A stretch of 64,000 nt of DNA, from NCBI RefSeq assembly GCF_018271975.1, contig NZ_JAGUCN010000024.1, forward strand, positions 16,358-80,357. Direction: 5' to 3'. The position numbers and the translations under genes are program-made. The notes under the pieces were generated by a model. It saw only the letters and a list, made by a program, of their open reading frames with translations. It did no database searches and was not told where the DNA came from. This stretch comes from Carboxylicivirga mesophila (lineage in GTDB: Bacteria > Bacteroidota > Bacteroidia > Bacteroidales > Marinilabiliaceae). Every line of letters starts with the position of its first letter. Positions within the stretch are counted from its first letter, which is position 1. Positions 51,866-61,286 of the stretch are shown here, in pieces.

Positions 51866-54247
51866 ATGAATCACAAAAAGATGTATCTACACATATGTTC
51901 AAACATATCAACAAGTATTAGGCGATTCGTCACAGCCGGCTTATTGGCAACGGCTCTGTTTGCCTGTAACAAACCGGAAAAGTCGGCTTATGACTATGTC
52001 AATCCGAATATTGGAACGGCTCATAGTCGCTGGTTTTTCTATACGCCGGCAGCACAGCCTTTCGGGATGGCCAAGCCTGCACCATCAACCAACGGACATT
52101 ACGGTAATAAATGGGGTTGGGAAGCTGTGGGCTACGACGACAGGCATACCTCTATTGAGAGCTTTGTTAATGTGCATGAATTCCAGGTGGGAGGCATTGC
52201 CATGATGCCTACTGTTGGTCCGCTGCTGACTCAGCCAGGTTTGCTGGAGGAGCCGGATGCCGGCTATCGCTCACGTTTTACAAAAGAAAATGAAGTGGCA
52301 CAGCCTGGCTATTACAGTGTAGTGCTGGATGATTATGGCATCAAAGCCGAACTGACATCCACTAAGCGGGTGGCCGTTCATCGCTATACATTCCCGCAGA
52401 GTGAGCAAGCTCATATTTTATTTGATATTGGGCGCAGACAAGGGGAAAGTGGGAAAGTAGTGGATGCCATGGTGCGAAAAGCGGGTACCAACATCATTGA
52501 AGGATGGGTGAGAACAGAGCCTGAGTATGTGAAGAAATACCAAAGCGGCGCTTTCATCGATATTTATTTCTCGGCAGAGCTTGACCGGGCAATTGATGAG
52601 TTTGGAATGTTCAGAGGTGATACCGTTTATGCAGGTGCTGATCTAATGAGTGGTGAAGGTGCGGGGGCTTATGTAACATTTAAAACCGAAGCAAACGAAC
52701 AGGTGGAAATGCAGGTAGGCTTATCTTACACATCCATTGACAATGCCCGCCTTAATCGCACAAGTGAAGGCTTAAGTTTTGATAATGCCAAAGCGGCAGC
52801 CACAGAACAATGGTCCAATGAACTTACTAAAATAAAGGTCTCGGGCGGCACGGAGGCTGATAAGACTAAGTTCTACACGGGCTTATACCATGCTATACTG
52901 GGGAGAGGCTTAGCCAGTGATGTGAATGGGGCTTATCCGAAGAATAATGGTTCAGTTGGGCAAATTCCTTTGAATGCAGCCGGTGAGCCTGAATATAATT
53001 TCTATAACACCGATGCTATATGGGGCGCTTTCTGGAACCTGACACAGCTTTGGGCATTGTCCTGGCCTGAGTACTATAACGACTATGTGCAGTCGCACTT
53101 GCTGGTATATAAGGATACTGGCTGGTTGGGCGACGGCCTGGCTAACAGCCGCTACGTATCGGGGGTGGGTACCAACTTTGTTGGGCTTATCATTGCAGCA
53201 GCCTATAATTGTGGCATTCGTAATTACGATGTTGAACTGGCACTTGAGGCTGCTCTTAAAAATGAACTGGAATGGAAAAACCGACCCATGGGAGCGGGCA
53301 AGCTCGATGTGGAACAGTTTGTGAAGAACGGTTACATAGCGCATACCGACGATTGGGGTGATATACCCGAAGCGACTGCTTTTTGTGCCTCTCACATGCT
53401 GGAGTATTCATTCAGCGCGCATGCCGTGGCACAGATGGCCAGGTCACTGGGACAGCAAAAAGAATACGAACAATTGAGAGAGCTGTCAACAGCCTGGGAA
53501 TATATTTTTAACGAAGAGAGTGGTTTTATTCATCCCAGGGACAGTGTGGGCAATTTTATCTCCGATTTTAAACCATTTCAAGCCTGGAGAGGATTCCAGG
53601 AAGGCAACTCGTGGCAGTACAGTTTTTATATACCACATCACATCAACCAATTGGTAGATAAGATGGGGGAAGCTGAGTTTGTGGAACGACTGGATACGCT
53701 TTTCCTCTCGTCGCGCGCCGATAACTTTGGCGGAGGTACCGAGATTGATGCCTTTGCGGGCGTGGAAACCATTTATAATCATGGTAACCAGCCCAGCCTG
53801 CATATCTCATGGCTGTACAATTTTACTGGTCAGCCAGAGAAAACACAGTACTGGACAAGAACCATCTGCGATGAGTTTTATGGTACTAATCCTATTCATG
53901 GCTATGGCTACGGTCAGGATGAAGACCAGGGACAGCTGGGTGCCTGGTACGTGATGGCATCCATTGGTTTGTTCGACGTAGCCGGCCTAAGCAATGAAGT
54001 GCCAACCATGCAGATTGGCAGTCCGGCTTTTGATGAGGTATGCATCAGCCTCAATCCGGATTATTACTCAGGGAAACAAATCGTGATTAAATCAAAAAAT
54101 AACACACCAGACAATAAGTTGCTGCAGTCGGCAAAGCTTAATGGTAAGGAGCTTGATAAGTACGAAGTAACATTTAAAGACCTGGTGAACGGTGCGACTA
54201 TTGAATTAGAAAAAACAACAAAAACGTTATACGACAATGAGAAGTAG
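51866..54247 (+). CDS. GH92 alpha-mannosidase-like lipoprotein
   Basis: Exported glycoside hydrolase of 793 residues; signal peptide with lipobox LFACNKPE at about residue 33. The N-terminal GH92 beta domain starts DYVNPNIGTAHSRWFFYTPAAQPFG (first part DYVNPNIGTAHSR). The catalytic (alpha/alpha)6 region has FQEGNSWQYSFYIPHHINQL (Glu near 578, probable acid), GNQPSLHISWLYNFTG (about 640) and GQDEDQGQLGAWYVMAS (about 682), where the classic DDxGQ pair is DEDQGQ. GH92 enzymes cleave terminal alpha-mannose with inversion and need calcium. The ORF begins with an unusual ~12-residue extension containing the operator-like palindrome at 51894. It overlaps the next gene by 11 bp. Confidence 0.88.
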   Translation: MNHKKMYLHICSNISTSIRRFVTAGLLATALFACNKPEKSAYDYVNPNIGTAHSRWFFYTPAAQPFGMAKPAPSTNGHYGNKWGWEAVGYDDRHTSIESFVNVHEFQVGGIAMMPTVGPLLTQPGLLEEPDAGYRSRFTKENEVAQPGYYSVVLDDYGIKAELTSTKRVAVHRYTFPQSEQAHILFDIGRRQGESGKVVDAMVRKAGTNIIEGWVRTEPEYVKKYQSGAFIDIYFSAELDRAIDEFGMFRGDTVYAGADLMSGEGAGAYVTFKTEANEQVEMQVGLSYTSIDNARLNRTSEGLSFDNAKAAATEQWSNELTKIKVSGGTEADKTKFYTGLYHAILGRGLASDVNGAYPKNNGSVGQIPLNAAGEPEYNFYNTDAIWGAFWNLTQLWALSWPEYYNDYVQSHLLVYKDTGWLGDGLANSRYVSGVGTNFVGLIIAAAYNCGIRNYDVELALEAALKNELEWKNRPMGAGKLDVEQFVKNGYIAHTDDWGDIPEATAFCASHMLEYSFSAHAVAQMARSLGQQKEYEQLRELSTAWEYIFNEESGFIHPRDSVGNFISDFKPFQAWRGFQEGNSWQYSFYIPHHINQLVDKMGEAEFVERLDTLFLSSRADNFGGGTEIDAFAGVETIYNHGNQPSLHISWLYNFTGQPEKTQYWTRTICDEFYGTNPIHGYGYGQDEDQGQLGAWYVMASIGLFDVAGLSNEVPTMQIGSPAFDEVCISLNPDYYSGKQIVIKSKNNTPDNKLLQSAKLNGKELDKYEVTFKDLVNGATIELEKTTKTLYDNEK
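51893..51908. promoter_or_regulatory. putative GntR operator, site 2 (inside GH92 codons 10-15)
   Basis: ATATGTTCAAACATAT, containing the same 14 bases as site 1 at 48983-48996, here with one more pair on each arm. It lies 27 bp inside the GH92 frame, where a repressor could block transcription from an internal or read-through promoter. It is coding sequence, so chance must be excluded. Confidence 0.5.
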
Positions 54248-55529
54248 ACTAATGATTGGCCTCATGGCCATTGCTTTAATGGGATGTGGAAGAGCTCCAA
54301 AGGTGAGCGAAGAGTTAAAGACATCTATTCAGACCAATGAGAGTTTCAAGTTTGTTAAAACCAAAGCTCTGGAAGTGGTTAAAACAGGTTTTAATGCCGG
54401 CGATGGTTACGGTGAGGTATGGATTCGCGATTACAATACCTTTATCGAACTGTCGGCCGAAGTGTATCCTTACGATGAGTTGAAGGAAAACCTGCGTGTC
54501 TTCTTCCGTTTACAAGGTGACGATGGTAATATCCTTGATGGCTTTATTCCACAAAGTAAGGCGGTACAATCCGAAGGGGGCTACACGTATTATTACAATG
54601 AGCTGGAACCAACCTATTGTGGTCATAAAAACGATGTGGAGACCGACCATGAGACATCACTGGTGCAGGCCGTTTACAGGTATGTTACAAAAACAGGCGA
54701 TACAGCTTTCTTAAAAGAGAAGATTGGTGATAAAACAGTTGCTGAGCGCATGGAGTGGTCAATGGAGTTCTTGTTAAATCATCGCTGGAGCAATGAGTAT
54801 GGTCTGATTTGGGGTGCTACCACTGCCGACTGGGGCGATGTGCAGCAAAGTCATCCATGGGGTGTTTTCATCGATGAGGATACCAAGTTTAGCCTCGATA
54901 TCTATGACAACGCCATGTTCATCATTGCTTTGAATAATATGATGGAGATAGTGCCTGAGTCAAAAGCTAAATGGGAACCCATTCGCGATGGATTGGCCCA
55001 AAATACCATGCTTCACCTGTGGGATACTGAGAATGACAAGTTCATCCCACACGTGTACCTGGATGGTTCGCCATTCCCGGCCGATTTTAACGAGAACGAG
55101 ATTTATTACCATGGTGGTACGGCCGTTGCCATAGAGGCCGGTTTACTGACCAATGAGCAAATTAAACTATCACTGGATAAGATGATTGCCAATGTAAAAG
55201 CATCAGGGGCGGGGTCTATTGGTTTAACCATGTACCCACCATATCCCGAAGGTTTCTTTGAGAACAAGGGCATGTATCCTTATGGCTACCAGAATGGTGG
55301 TGACTGGACCTGGTTTGGGGCACGTATGATACAGCAGCTGATTAACTACGGTTTTTACCAGGAAGCCTATGAGCAGCTGTTACCAATGACTGAGCGTGTG
55401 GTGAAGAACGATGGTTTCTTCGAGTGGTACACCGTGAATAACGAACCTACCGGTTCAGGTACCTTCCGTGGTTCGGCTGGTGTGCTGTATAAGGCAATTG
55501 AAATGTTGGAACAGGTTATTGAAGAGTAA
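54237..55529 (+). CDS. six-hairpin glycosidase-like lipoprotein
   Basis: A 430-residue lipoprotein (signal [16 protein letters not shown]). The fold is almost surely an (alpha/alpha)6 barrel: repeated helical pairs with acidic residues at their tips, such as [55 protein letters not shown] and [18 protein letters not shown]. Acids in WIRDYN, ADWGD and the C-terminal DWTWFGARM are possible catalytic residues. It is not GH125 or GH92 by motif; the nearest recognisable relatives are GH63/GH100-like enzymes, so a mannoside or glucoside debranching role is possible. Start overlaps the GH92 stop by 11 bp; its own stop overlaps the isomerase start by 1 bp. Confidence 0.65.
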   Translation: MRSRLMIGLMAIALMGCGRAPKVSEELKTSIQTNESFKFVKTKALEVVKTGFNAGDGYGEVWIRDYNTFIELSAEVYPYDELKENLRVFFRLQGDDGNILDGFIPQSKAVQSEGGYTYYYNELEPTYCGHKNDVETDHETSLVQAVYRYVTKTGDTAFLKEKIGDKTVAERMEWSMEFLLNHRWSNEYGLIWGATTADWGDVQQSHPWGVFIDEDTKFSLDIYDNAMFIIALNNMMEIVPESKAKWEPIRDGLAQNTMLHLWDTENDKFIPHVYLDGSPFPADFNENEIYYHGGTAVAIEAGLLTNEQIKLSLDKMIANVKASGAGSIGLTMYPPYPEGFFENKGMYPYGYQNGGDWTWFGARMIQQLINYGFYQEAYEQLLPMTERVVKNDGFFEWYTVNNEPTGSGTFRGSAGVLYKAIEMLEQVIEE

Positions 55530-57292
55530 TGAGCAAGATAAGGGAAACAAAACAGTTTTTATTGCCTTTGCAGAAGGCAGATGTAACTAAAGGGAATTAT
55601 GATCTTTATCCAACCGCCAGGTTGGATAAAGGTGCTATTCAGTCAGGCAGCAATGCATTGGCTGAGTGCATGGCCAATGAGAAAGTGATTATCATTGATG
55701 GCTATGTTGGTGTATTTTTTAAGGAAATTGTAAAGGAGCTGGAAGAAGCACTTCACCAGAAAGGTAAAGTGGTTAACAGCATTTCAATGCATGAAGTCTT
55801 AAAGCCAGCTGATGAGATTGATGCTATGATCGCTCCTTTCCTGGGTGGTGACGACCCCATTTTCGGCAAGCGCACCAGTTTGCAGTTAAAAGACTTTTAT
55901 CAGGAGGAAAAGCTGACGAATATGCCGCTGGATGCCAGTGCGGATATCAATATTGTTTATGGACCGGGTGCTACTTTGTCAGGTGTCAAAGGCTTACTGG
56001 TGTATGTCGATCTGCCTAAGAATGAACTGCAGTTCAGGGCGCGTGCTAAATCGGTATGTAACCTGGGTGCTGAAGAGCCGGCAGCTGGTAAGGCGATGTA
56101 CAAGCGCTTTTATTTTGTTGATTGGGTGGTGCTTAATAGTCACAAGGCTGAGTTGCTGCCTGCTATTGATATAGTGATTGACGGGCAACAAACCGAAGAG
56201 CTGGTATGGATGAGTGGCGATAAGCTACGCCAGGGCCTACACCAGATGGCACAGAATGTATTTCGTGTGCGTCCGTGGTTTGAGCCGGGGGCCTGGGGCG
56301 GTCAGTGGATCAAAGACAAAATCAAGCAGCTTAATCCGGATGTGATTAACTACGCCTGGTCCTTTGAACTGATTGTACCGGAGAATGGTCTGCTGTTCGA
56401 AAGCGATGGCCTGATGCTGGAGGTGTCTTTTGATTCTATCATGTTTCAGGAGTATAAGGCCGTGATGGGACAGCATGCCGAGCAGTTTAAGTATGAGTTT
56501 CCTATTCGATTCGATTTTCTGGACACCTTCGATGGAGGCAACCTATCCATTCAATGCCACCCGCAGGTTGATTATATACAGAAACACTTTGGCGAAACCA
56601 TTACACAGGAAGAGACCTATTACATACTGGATGCCGGTAAGGATGCGAAGTGCTACCTGGGCTTCCAGGAGTCTATCGATCCAAAAGGGTTTGAGGCCGA
56701 TTTAAAGTACAGCTTCGATAATAAGGAGCCTATTGATATTACCAAACATGTACAGGTGCTCGACAGCCATAAGCACGATTTATTCCTCATTCCTCCGGGC
56801 ACGATTCATGGCTCAGGAACCGAGAACCTGGTGCTCGAAATCAGTACCACGCCCTACATCTTCACCTTCAAAATGTATGACTGGTTGCGTGTGGATTTAG
56901 ATGGCCAGCCCCGGCCAATTAATGTGGAGCGCGGTATGGAAAATCTGTGCTTCGACCGTAAAGGTGAGTATGTGAAGGAGAAGCTGGTTGCCAAGCCTGC
57001 TTTATTGGCCGAAGGTGATGACTGGCAGCACTACCACCTGGCAACGCATGAGAAGCATAGCTACGATGTGGAGCGTTATCACTTTAACTCAAGCATTGAG
57101 ATTGATACTGAGAATAAGTGTAATGTATTGTCACTGGTGGAAGGTAGCAGCATTATTGTGGAAACAAAAAACGGCATGCGTCAACGCTTTAATTACGCCG
57201 AAACGTTTGTGATACCAGCTGCCGCCGGTGCATACAAAATCATCAACGAAGGGAGTGATGAGGCCAAGGTAGTGAAAGCCTACATGAAGTAA
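55529..57292 (+). CDS. manA: class I mannose-6-phosphate isomerase, long form
   Basis: A 587-residue cytoplasmic protein. The C-terminal ~350 residues are a cupin-type mannose-6-phosphate isomerase: [15 protein letters not shown] (about 250), [18 protein letters not shown] (about 340) and EETYYIL (about 360), then [20 protein letters not shown] (about 415-435) carry the zinc-site residues Gln/His, Glu and His. The N-terminal ~200 residues ([31 protein letters not shown]) resemble the kinase-like extra domain of Bacteroides type I PMI and look like a phosphate-binding fold. Converts mannose 6-phosphate to fructose 6-phosphate, linking mannose uptake to glycolysis. Start overlaps the previous stop by one base. 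Confidence 0.82.
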   Translation: MSKIRETKQFLLPLQKADVTKGNYDLYPTARLDKGAIQSGSNALAECMANEKVIIIDGYVGVFFKEIVKELEEALHQKGKVVNSISMHEVLKPADEIDAMIAPFLGGDDPIFGKRTSLQLKDFYQEEKLTNMPLDASADINIVYGPGATLSGVKGLLVYVDLPKNELQFRARAKSVCNLGAEEPAAGKAMYKRFYFVDWVVLNSHKAELLPAIDIVIDGQQTEELVWMSGDKLRQGLHQMAQNVFRVRPWFEPGAWGGQWIKDKIKQLNPDVINYAWSFELIVPENGLLFESDGLMLEVSFDSIMFQEYKAVMGQHAEQFKYEFPIRFDFLDTFDGGNLSIQCHPQVDYIQKHFGETITQEETYYILDAGKDAKCYLGFQESIDPKGFEADLKYSFDNKEPIDITKHVQVLDSHKHDLFLIPPGTIHGSGTENLVLEISTTPYIFTFKMYDWLRVDLDGQPRPINVERGMENLCFDRKGEYVKEKLVAKPALLAEGDDWQHYHLATHEKHSYDVERYHFNSSIEIDTENKCNVLSLVEGSSIIVETKNGMRQRFNYAETFVIPAAAGAYKIINEGSDEAKVVKAYMK

Positions 57293-57312
57293 ACTTTTTA
57301 AAAAGTGATATT

Positions 57313-60300
57313 ATGAAGATATCCGTAATACTCTCGTTCCTGTGTTTATTGACTTTTAGCTCTAATGCGCAACATGTTGTGTGGCAAATTGGCGACGGCA
57401 ATAAAACAGGAGCAGATTTTGCTTTGTATCCTGATGGGTATAACGATTACATAGCCAATGATTTTGGGTGGGAAGATACCTACTACCTGGTAGGTACATC
57501 TGATGCTAAAACCGATTGGCCTTACATTATGCCGGGTATCAGCGATACCTGGGGCGGCACCTGGGGCACCTCGGGCTGGCGCTCAAGTACACTCACGGTG
57601 TTGTTCGGGGTGGATAAGTTGCCTAAAAAAGGCCACTGGACACTGGTGGTTGATTTAATCGACTATAACGCCGAAGATTTGCCCTTATTTAAAGTGACCA
57701 TTAATGGCAGGGAGTGGAAATACCAGCTACCTGCCAAAGCCACCAGCTCTATTGATGAGCTACCTGAAGCGGGAGCCGGCTATACCATTGATATACCTGT
57801 GCCACAAGAGCTGTTGCGCACAGGTGGTAATGAAATCAATATGACTACGCTGGAAGGCTCGTGGGTGAAATACGGGCAGATTCGTCTGGAAGGTTCTAAA
57901 GGGGTGAAGTTGCGCACCGACAAAGACATCCATTTGCGAGCGGTCAAGCCGGCTGCTTATGAGATGGCGCTGGATGGCAACAACTATCAGCCATTACTGG
58001 TGGATGTAGAACATCTCAACGACCTGCCTAAGCTGGAAGTGCTGGTGGATAACACACCCATCTTTCAGGAGGTGGTGGAGAAAGGACGCTATGTGTTTGA
58101 AGCGCCCATGCCGGCCGTCAGCCAGAAACAGGTTAGTACCTATTCCATCCGTGTAGATGGGCTGGAGGTTGAAACTGGCAAAGTGGTACGACAGCCTCAT
58201 GCGCTTATTACACCGGCCGAATACGTGGATACAAAGGTAGGTACCGGCCACTCGCGCTGGATGATTGCCCCCGGGCCATGGATGCCCTTCAGCATGGTGA
58301 AGCTGAGTCCCGATAACCAGAATCCCTCATGGCAGGGAGGCTACGAGCCTAATTTTGAGTCCATCGGCTGCTTTAGTCATATACATGAATGGACACTGGC
58401 CGGCCTGGGCATGATGCCTGTTAACGGACCACTGCAGATTAAGGTGGGTGATGAGCGTGACCCCGACAGTGGCTATCGCTCACGCATTGATAAAACCACT
58501 GAAGAGGCGCCCATTGGTTATTATGGCGTTCAGTTGACCGATTATAATATCAAAGCGGAGCTAACCTCCACCACGCGTTGTGGGTTTCAGCGCTATACGT
58601 TTCCTGATAATGAGCAATCGCGGGTGCTGATTGATTTGCATATACCGGCTGAATACTGGTACCAGAACCTGGCGGTGGAATGGAAGCAGGTGAGCGACTA
58701 CCGCATCGAGGGCTATAGCCATCAGCTCACTGAGAATACCTGGGCAGGTGGCATTGATCAGGAGTACATCATCTTCTTTGTGATTGAGTTTGACCAGCCC
58801 ATAGCTAAGATGGGTGGCTGGATTAACGATGAAGTACTGGATGTTAACAGTATGAGCTATGAGCGTCCCGACGAGGCTGGTTGTTTTGTGGAGTTTGATA
58901 CTAAAGGCAACAAGCAGGTGCAGGCACGCACCGGTATCTCGTATGTGAGTATTGCCAATGCAGCTGAAAACCTGCAGACTGAGATTGCTGAGCCTTTTGG
59001 ATGGGATTTTGAAGCTGTACGCAACAACCATGTGCAGGAATGGAACAAGCTGCTGAGTCGCGTTACCATATCTACCTCCAACAGCATGGAGAAGATGCGC
59101 TTTTATAACAGTATGTATCGCTCGCTGTGCAGCCGTAACACCTACAGTGATGTGAACGGCCAGTGGCGCGATGCAGATGAGAATATCTGTCAGCTGGATG
59201 ATCCTTCATCGCCTGCATTGGGGTGCGATGCCTTTTGGAACACCTTCTGGAACCTTAACCAGTTTTGGAACCTGGTGACGCCTGAGTGGAGCAACCGCTG
59301 GGTGAAATCGCAGCTGGCCATGTACGATGCCGGTGGCTGGCTGGCCAAAGGGCCGGCAGGGATGGAGTACATCCCGGTGATGGTGGCCGAACACGAGATA
59401 CCCATGATTGTGGGGGCATATCAGATGGGCATACGCGATTATGATGTGGAGAAGGCCTATGAAGCCGTGAAGAAAATGCAAACCACACCGGGGCAGGAGG
59501 TAGGCGGTGGCTATGCCGGCAACCGCGATCTGGTGACTTACCTTGAGCATGGCTACGTGCCATACGATGAGGGGCGTTTCTCTAATTCGCTGGAGTATGC
59601 CTACGACGACTGGACGGTGTCGCAGCTGGCTAAGGCTTTGGGTAAAGAAGAAGATTACCAATATTTTTTAGAGCGTGGCTACAACTGGCGCAATGTGATT
59701 GATAAGGAGATGGGCTATGCCCGCATGCGCGATGCCAAAGGCAATTGGAAAGACGACTTTGATCCATATAAATCGGGTGCCAACCACCACTATGTGGAAG
59801 GTAATGCCTGGCAGCTGACCTATTTTGTGCCGCAGGATGTGCCCGCACTGGCCGAAATGATTGGTCAGGAGCGCTTTATTGAGCGCCTCGACTGGGGCTT
59901 TGAAGAAAGTGATAAAACACGATTCAATGGCATCAACGACCAGTATTGGGATTACCCGGTGGTGCAAGGTAACCAGCAGTCGATGCATTTTGCCTTCCTG
60001 TTTAACTGGGTAGGCCAGCCATGGCTGACACAAAAATGGAGCCGCGCCATTATGGATCGATACTATGGCTATGGCGTATCAAATGCCTACCTGGGCGACG
60101 AAGACCAGGGACAGATGAGTGCCTGGTTTGTGATGGCCGCCATGGGCTTGTTTCAGACAGATGGTGGTTGCAGCGTTGACCCGGTATACGAAATTGCCAG
60201 CCCCTTGTATGAGAAGGTGGTGATTGACCTGGGCGGCCGCTATGGGCGTGGCGATACCTTTACAATTGAGGCCAAAAATGCCTCGCGATTGAATAAGTAC

Positions 60301-60414
60301 GTGCAGTCTGCTAAGCTGAACGGTGAAGTACTGAATGATTTTAAATTTCCGGCCGCAGAGCTGCTCAAAGGTGGCAAGCTCGAACTGGAAATGGGTCCTA
60401 AGCCCCTTAAGTAG
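57313..60414 (+). CDS. GH92 glycoside hydrolase with N-terminal lyase-type beta domain
   Basis: A 1033-residue exported enzyme (signal ending FSSNAQH). Residues about 20-200 form a beta-sandwich seen with polysaccharide lyase family 4 C-terminal domains (VVWQIGDGNKTGADFALYPD, WTLVVDLIDYNAEDLPLFKV). A short linker (PAAYEMALDGNNYQPLL) follows. The GH92 part starts near 305 (YVDTKVGTGHSRWMIAPGPW) and has VEGNAWQLTYFVPQD (Glu near 827), GNQQSMHFAFLFNWVGQ and GDEDQGQMSAWFVMAAMG (about 928). Acts presumably on alpha-mannans or mannose-capped glycans with the first GH92. Third-position G and C are clearly more frequent than in genes before 49 kb. A terminator follows. Confidence 0.87.
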   Translation: MKISVILSFLCLLTFSSNAQHVVWQIGDGNKTGADFALYPDGYNDYIANDFGWEDTYYLVGTSDAKTDWPYIMPGISDTWGGTWGTSGWRSSTLTVLFGVDKLPKKGHWTLVVDLIDYNAEDLPLFKVTINGREWKYQLPAKATSSIDELPEAGAGYTIDIPVPQELLRTGGNEINMTTLEGSWVKYGQIRLEGSKGVKLRTDKDIHLRAVKPAAYEMALDGNNYQPLLVDVEHLNDLPKLEVLVDNTPIFQEVVEKGRYVFEAPMPAVSQKQVSTYSIRVDGLEVETGKVVRQPHALITPAEYVDTKVGTGHSRWMIAPGPWMPFSMVKLSPDNQNPSWQGGYEPNFESIGCFSHIHEWTLAGLGMMPVNGPLQIKVGDERDPDSGYRSRIDKTTEEAPIGYYGVQLTDYNIKAELTSTTRCGFQRYTFPDNEQSRVLIDLHIPAEYWYQNLAVEWKQVSDYRIEGYSHQLTENTWAGGIDQEYIIFFVIEFDQPIAKMGGWINDEVLDVNSMSYERPDEAGCFVEFDTKGNKQVQARTGISYVSIANAAENLQTEIAEPFGWDFEAVRNNHVQEWNKLLSRVTISTSNSMEKMRFYNSMYRSLCSRNTYSDVNGQWRDADENICQLDDPSSPALGCDAFWNTFWNLNQFWNLVTPEWSNRWVKSQLAMYDAGGWLAKGPAGMEYIPVMVAEHEIPMIVGAYQMGIRDYDVEKAYEAVKKMQTTPGQEVGGGYAGNRDLVTYLEHGYVPYDEGRFSNSLEYAYDDWTVSQLAKALGKEEDYQYFLERGYNWRNVIDKEMGYARMRDAKGNWKDDFDPYKSGANHHYVEGNAWQLTYFVPQDVPALAEMIGQERFIERLDWGFEESDKTRFNGINDQYWDYPVVQGNQQSMHFAFLFNWVGQPWLTQKWSRAIMDRYYGYGVSNAYLGDEDQGQMSAWFVMAAMGLFQTDGGCSVDPVYEIASPLYEKVVIDLGGRYGRGDTFTIEAKNASRLNKYVQSAKLNGEVLNDFKFPAAELLKGGKLELEMGPKPLK

Positions 60415-60436
60415 TAATTATATATAAATGCAGAAG

Positions 60437-60460
60437 AGGGAGCTACGGCTCCCTTTTTTT
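60437..60460 (+). terminator. terminator at the end of the mannoside operon
   Basis: Stem GGGAGC/GCTCCC with a 4-nt loop, followed by seven Ts. Confidence 0.85.
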
Positions 60461-60466
60461 GCTTAC

Positions 60467-60499
60467 AAACCTGTCAGGATTTCAAATCCTGACAGGTTT
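60467..60499. repeat. perfect 16-bp inverted repeat (1-nt centre)
   Basis: AAACCTGTCAGGATTT followed by C and its exact reverse complement, so the strands form a 16-bp stem with almost no loop. It lies right after the mannoside terminator. Near-perfect palindromes with this CCTGTCAGGATTT core are, from memory, found repeatedly in Bacteroidota genomes, so this is likely a repetitive element rather than a terminator. Confidence 0.65.
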
Positions 60500-60532
60500 A
60501 CTTCTTATTTTCTTTTCGTCCCTTGTTAAACA

Positions 60533-60545
60533 TAGCGAGACGCTA
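60533..60545. repeat. 13-bp palindrome, left bracket of the two-gene cassette
   Basis: TAGCG-AGA-CGCTA. The same 13 bases occur in inverse orientation at 61945-61957 (TAGCG-TCT-CGCTA), so the two copies face each other on either side of the A+T-rich genes. Confidence 0.6.
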
Positions 60546-60606
60546 GGCCGAACGGAGAGTTATTTATGAGTGTTATGCATTTGTGTTTTGTAAAGGAAAA
60601 AGATAA

Positions 60607-60614
60607 TATCTTTG
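60607..60614 (+). promoter_or_regulatory. -7 promoter element of the two-gene cassette
   Basis: TATCTTTG, full -7 match. TTTG occurs 16 nt upstream (60587-60590) and also 23 nt upstream (60580-60583), neither ideal. It argues for translation from the ATG at 60636 rather than the TTG at 60612. Confidence 0.45.
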
Positions 60615-60635
60615 AGCTATAAATTAAATGTAGAT

Positions 60636-61283
60636 ATGAAAACAGTTAAAATTCAAACAGCATTCTTTTTTAAAGAAGATTATAATAAAGCATTTGAAAG
60701 TTTCTCAATTATAGTTCAAGATGTATTTGGGCAGTCCGATAGAACAATATATAATCCAATAGATAATAGCGCTCCTAGTGATATACCAAGAGTTGAGGTA
60801 CGCTATAAAGACTTTGTTATAAGCATAGCTAAGAATAGAATTGATATTTTAATGGAAAAGTTAGAGCAATTCAATGAATACATAGAAAGATTTAACTCAA
60901 TTAATTTTTTATCACTTGGTGTTCAGATTAAACGAATTGGGCTAGTTAGAACATACTTTCTCGAAAAAGATATTTCAACTGCAAATAATTTACTTAATAG
61001 TGATTTTTCTGATTTAAAGCTTAAGGAGGTAAACCTTAGAATAAATATTGAATCAGAGGTGATGGCAAAAAAATGTAATGACATTGAAAAAGTAAATGTT
61101 GGTCAATTAGGCACTAAAGATAAAAATGGGAATGAATACATTGTAAATGGATATTTAATAGACAGGGATATCAATACTTCAGCTGATGAAGTATATGAAA
61201 TCGGAAAGGGAGAAAGAGATGAGTTGTTGAAGAGTTTCCTTAAGAAAACTGAAGAGTATATATTAAAAGCTAAATTGGATTAA
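60636..61283 (+). CDS. unknown soluble protein, first gene of A+T-rich cassette
   Basis: A 215-residue soluble protein with no domain I can name with confidence. The composition is A+T-rich, with AAA/AAT/ATA-type codons, unlike the neighbouring mannoside genes. It begins KTVKIQTAFFFKEDYNKAFES and ends in a Lys/Glu-rich helix (ELLKSFLKKTEEYILKAKLD). Beta strands (IPRVEVRYKDFVISIAKN), then a helix KLEQFNEYIERFNSINF and YLSLGVQIKRIGL-type strand follow; the layout recalls the TIGR04255-like proteins of sporadic distribution, but this is only an impression. The membrane protein gene starts 3 bp after its stop, so the two should be co-translated. Confidence 0.6.
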   Translation: MKTVKIQTAFFFKEDYNKAFESFSIIVQDVFGQSDRTIYNPIDNSAPSDIPRVEVRYKDFVISIAKNRIDILMEKLEQFNEYIERFNSINFLSLGVQIKRIGLVRTYFLEKDISTANNLLNSDFSDLKLKEVNLRINIESEVMAKKCNDIEKVNVGQLGTKDKNGNEYIVNGYLIDRDINTSADEVYEIGKGERDELLKSFLKKTEEYILKAKLD

Positions 61284-61286
61284 GTT

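Noticed and set aside
54237..55529. GH125 exo-alpha-1,6-mannosidase
   Set aside because: Attractive by context but the expected GH125 motifs are not visible; left as a six-hairpin protein.
60612..60635. TTG start for the cassette's first gene
   Set aside because: The TTG lies within a full -7 promoter box, so transcription probably begins after it.
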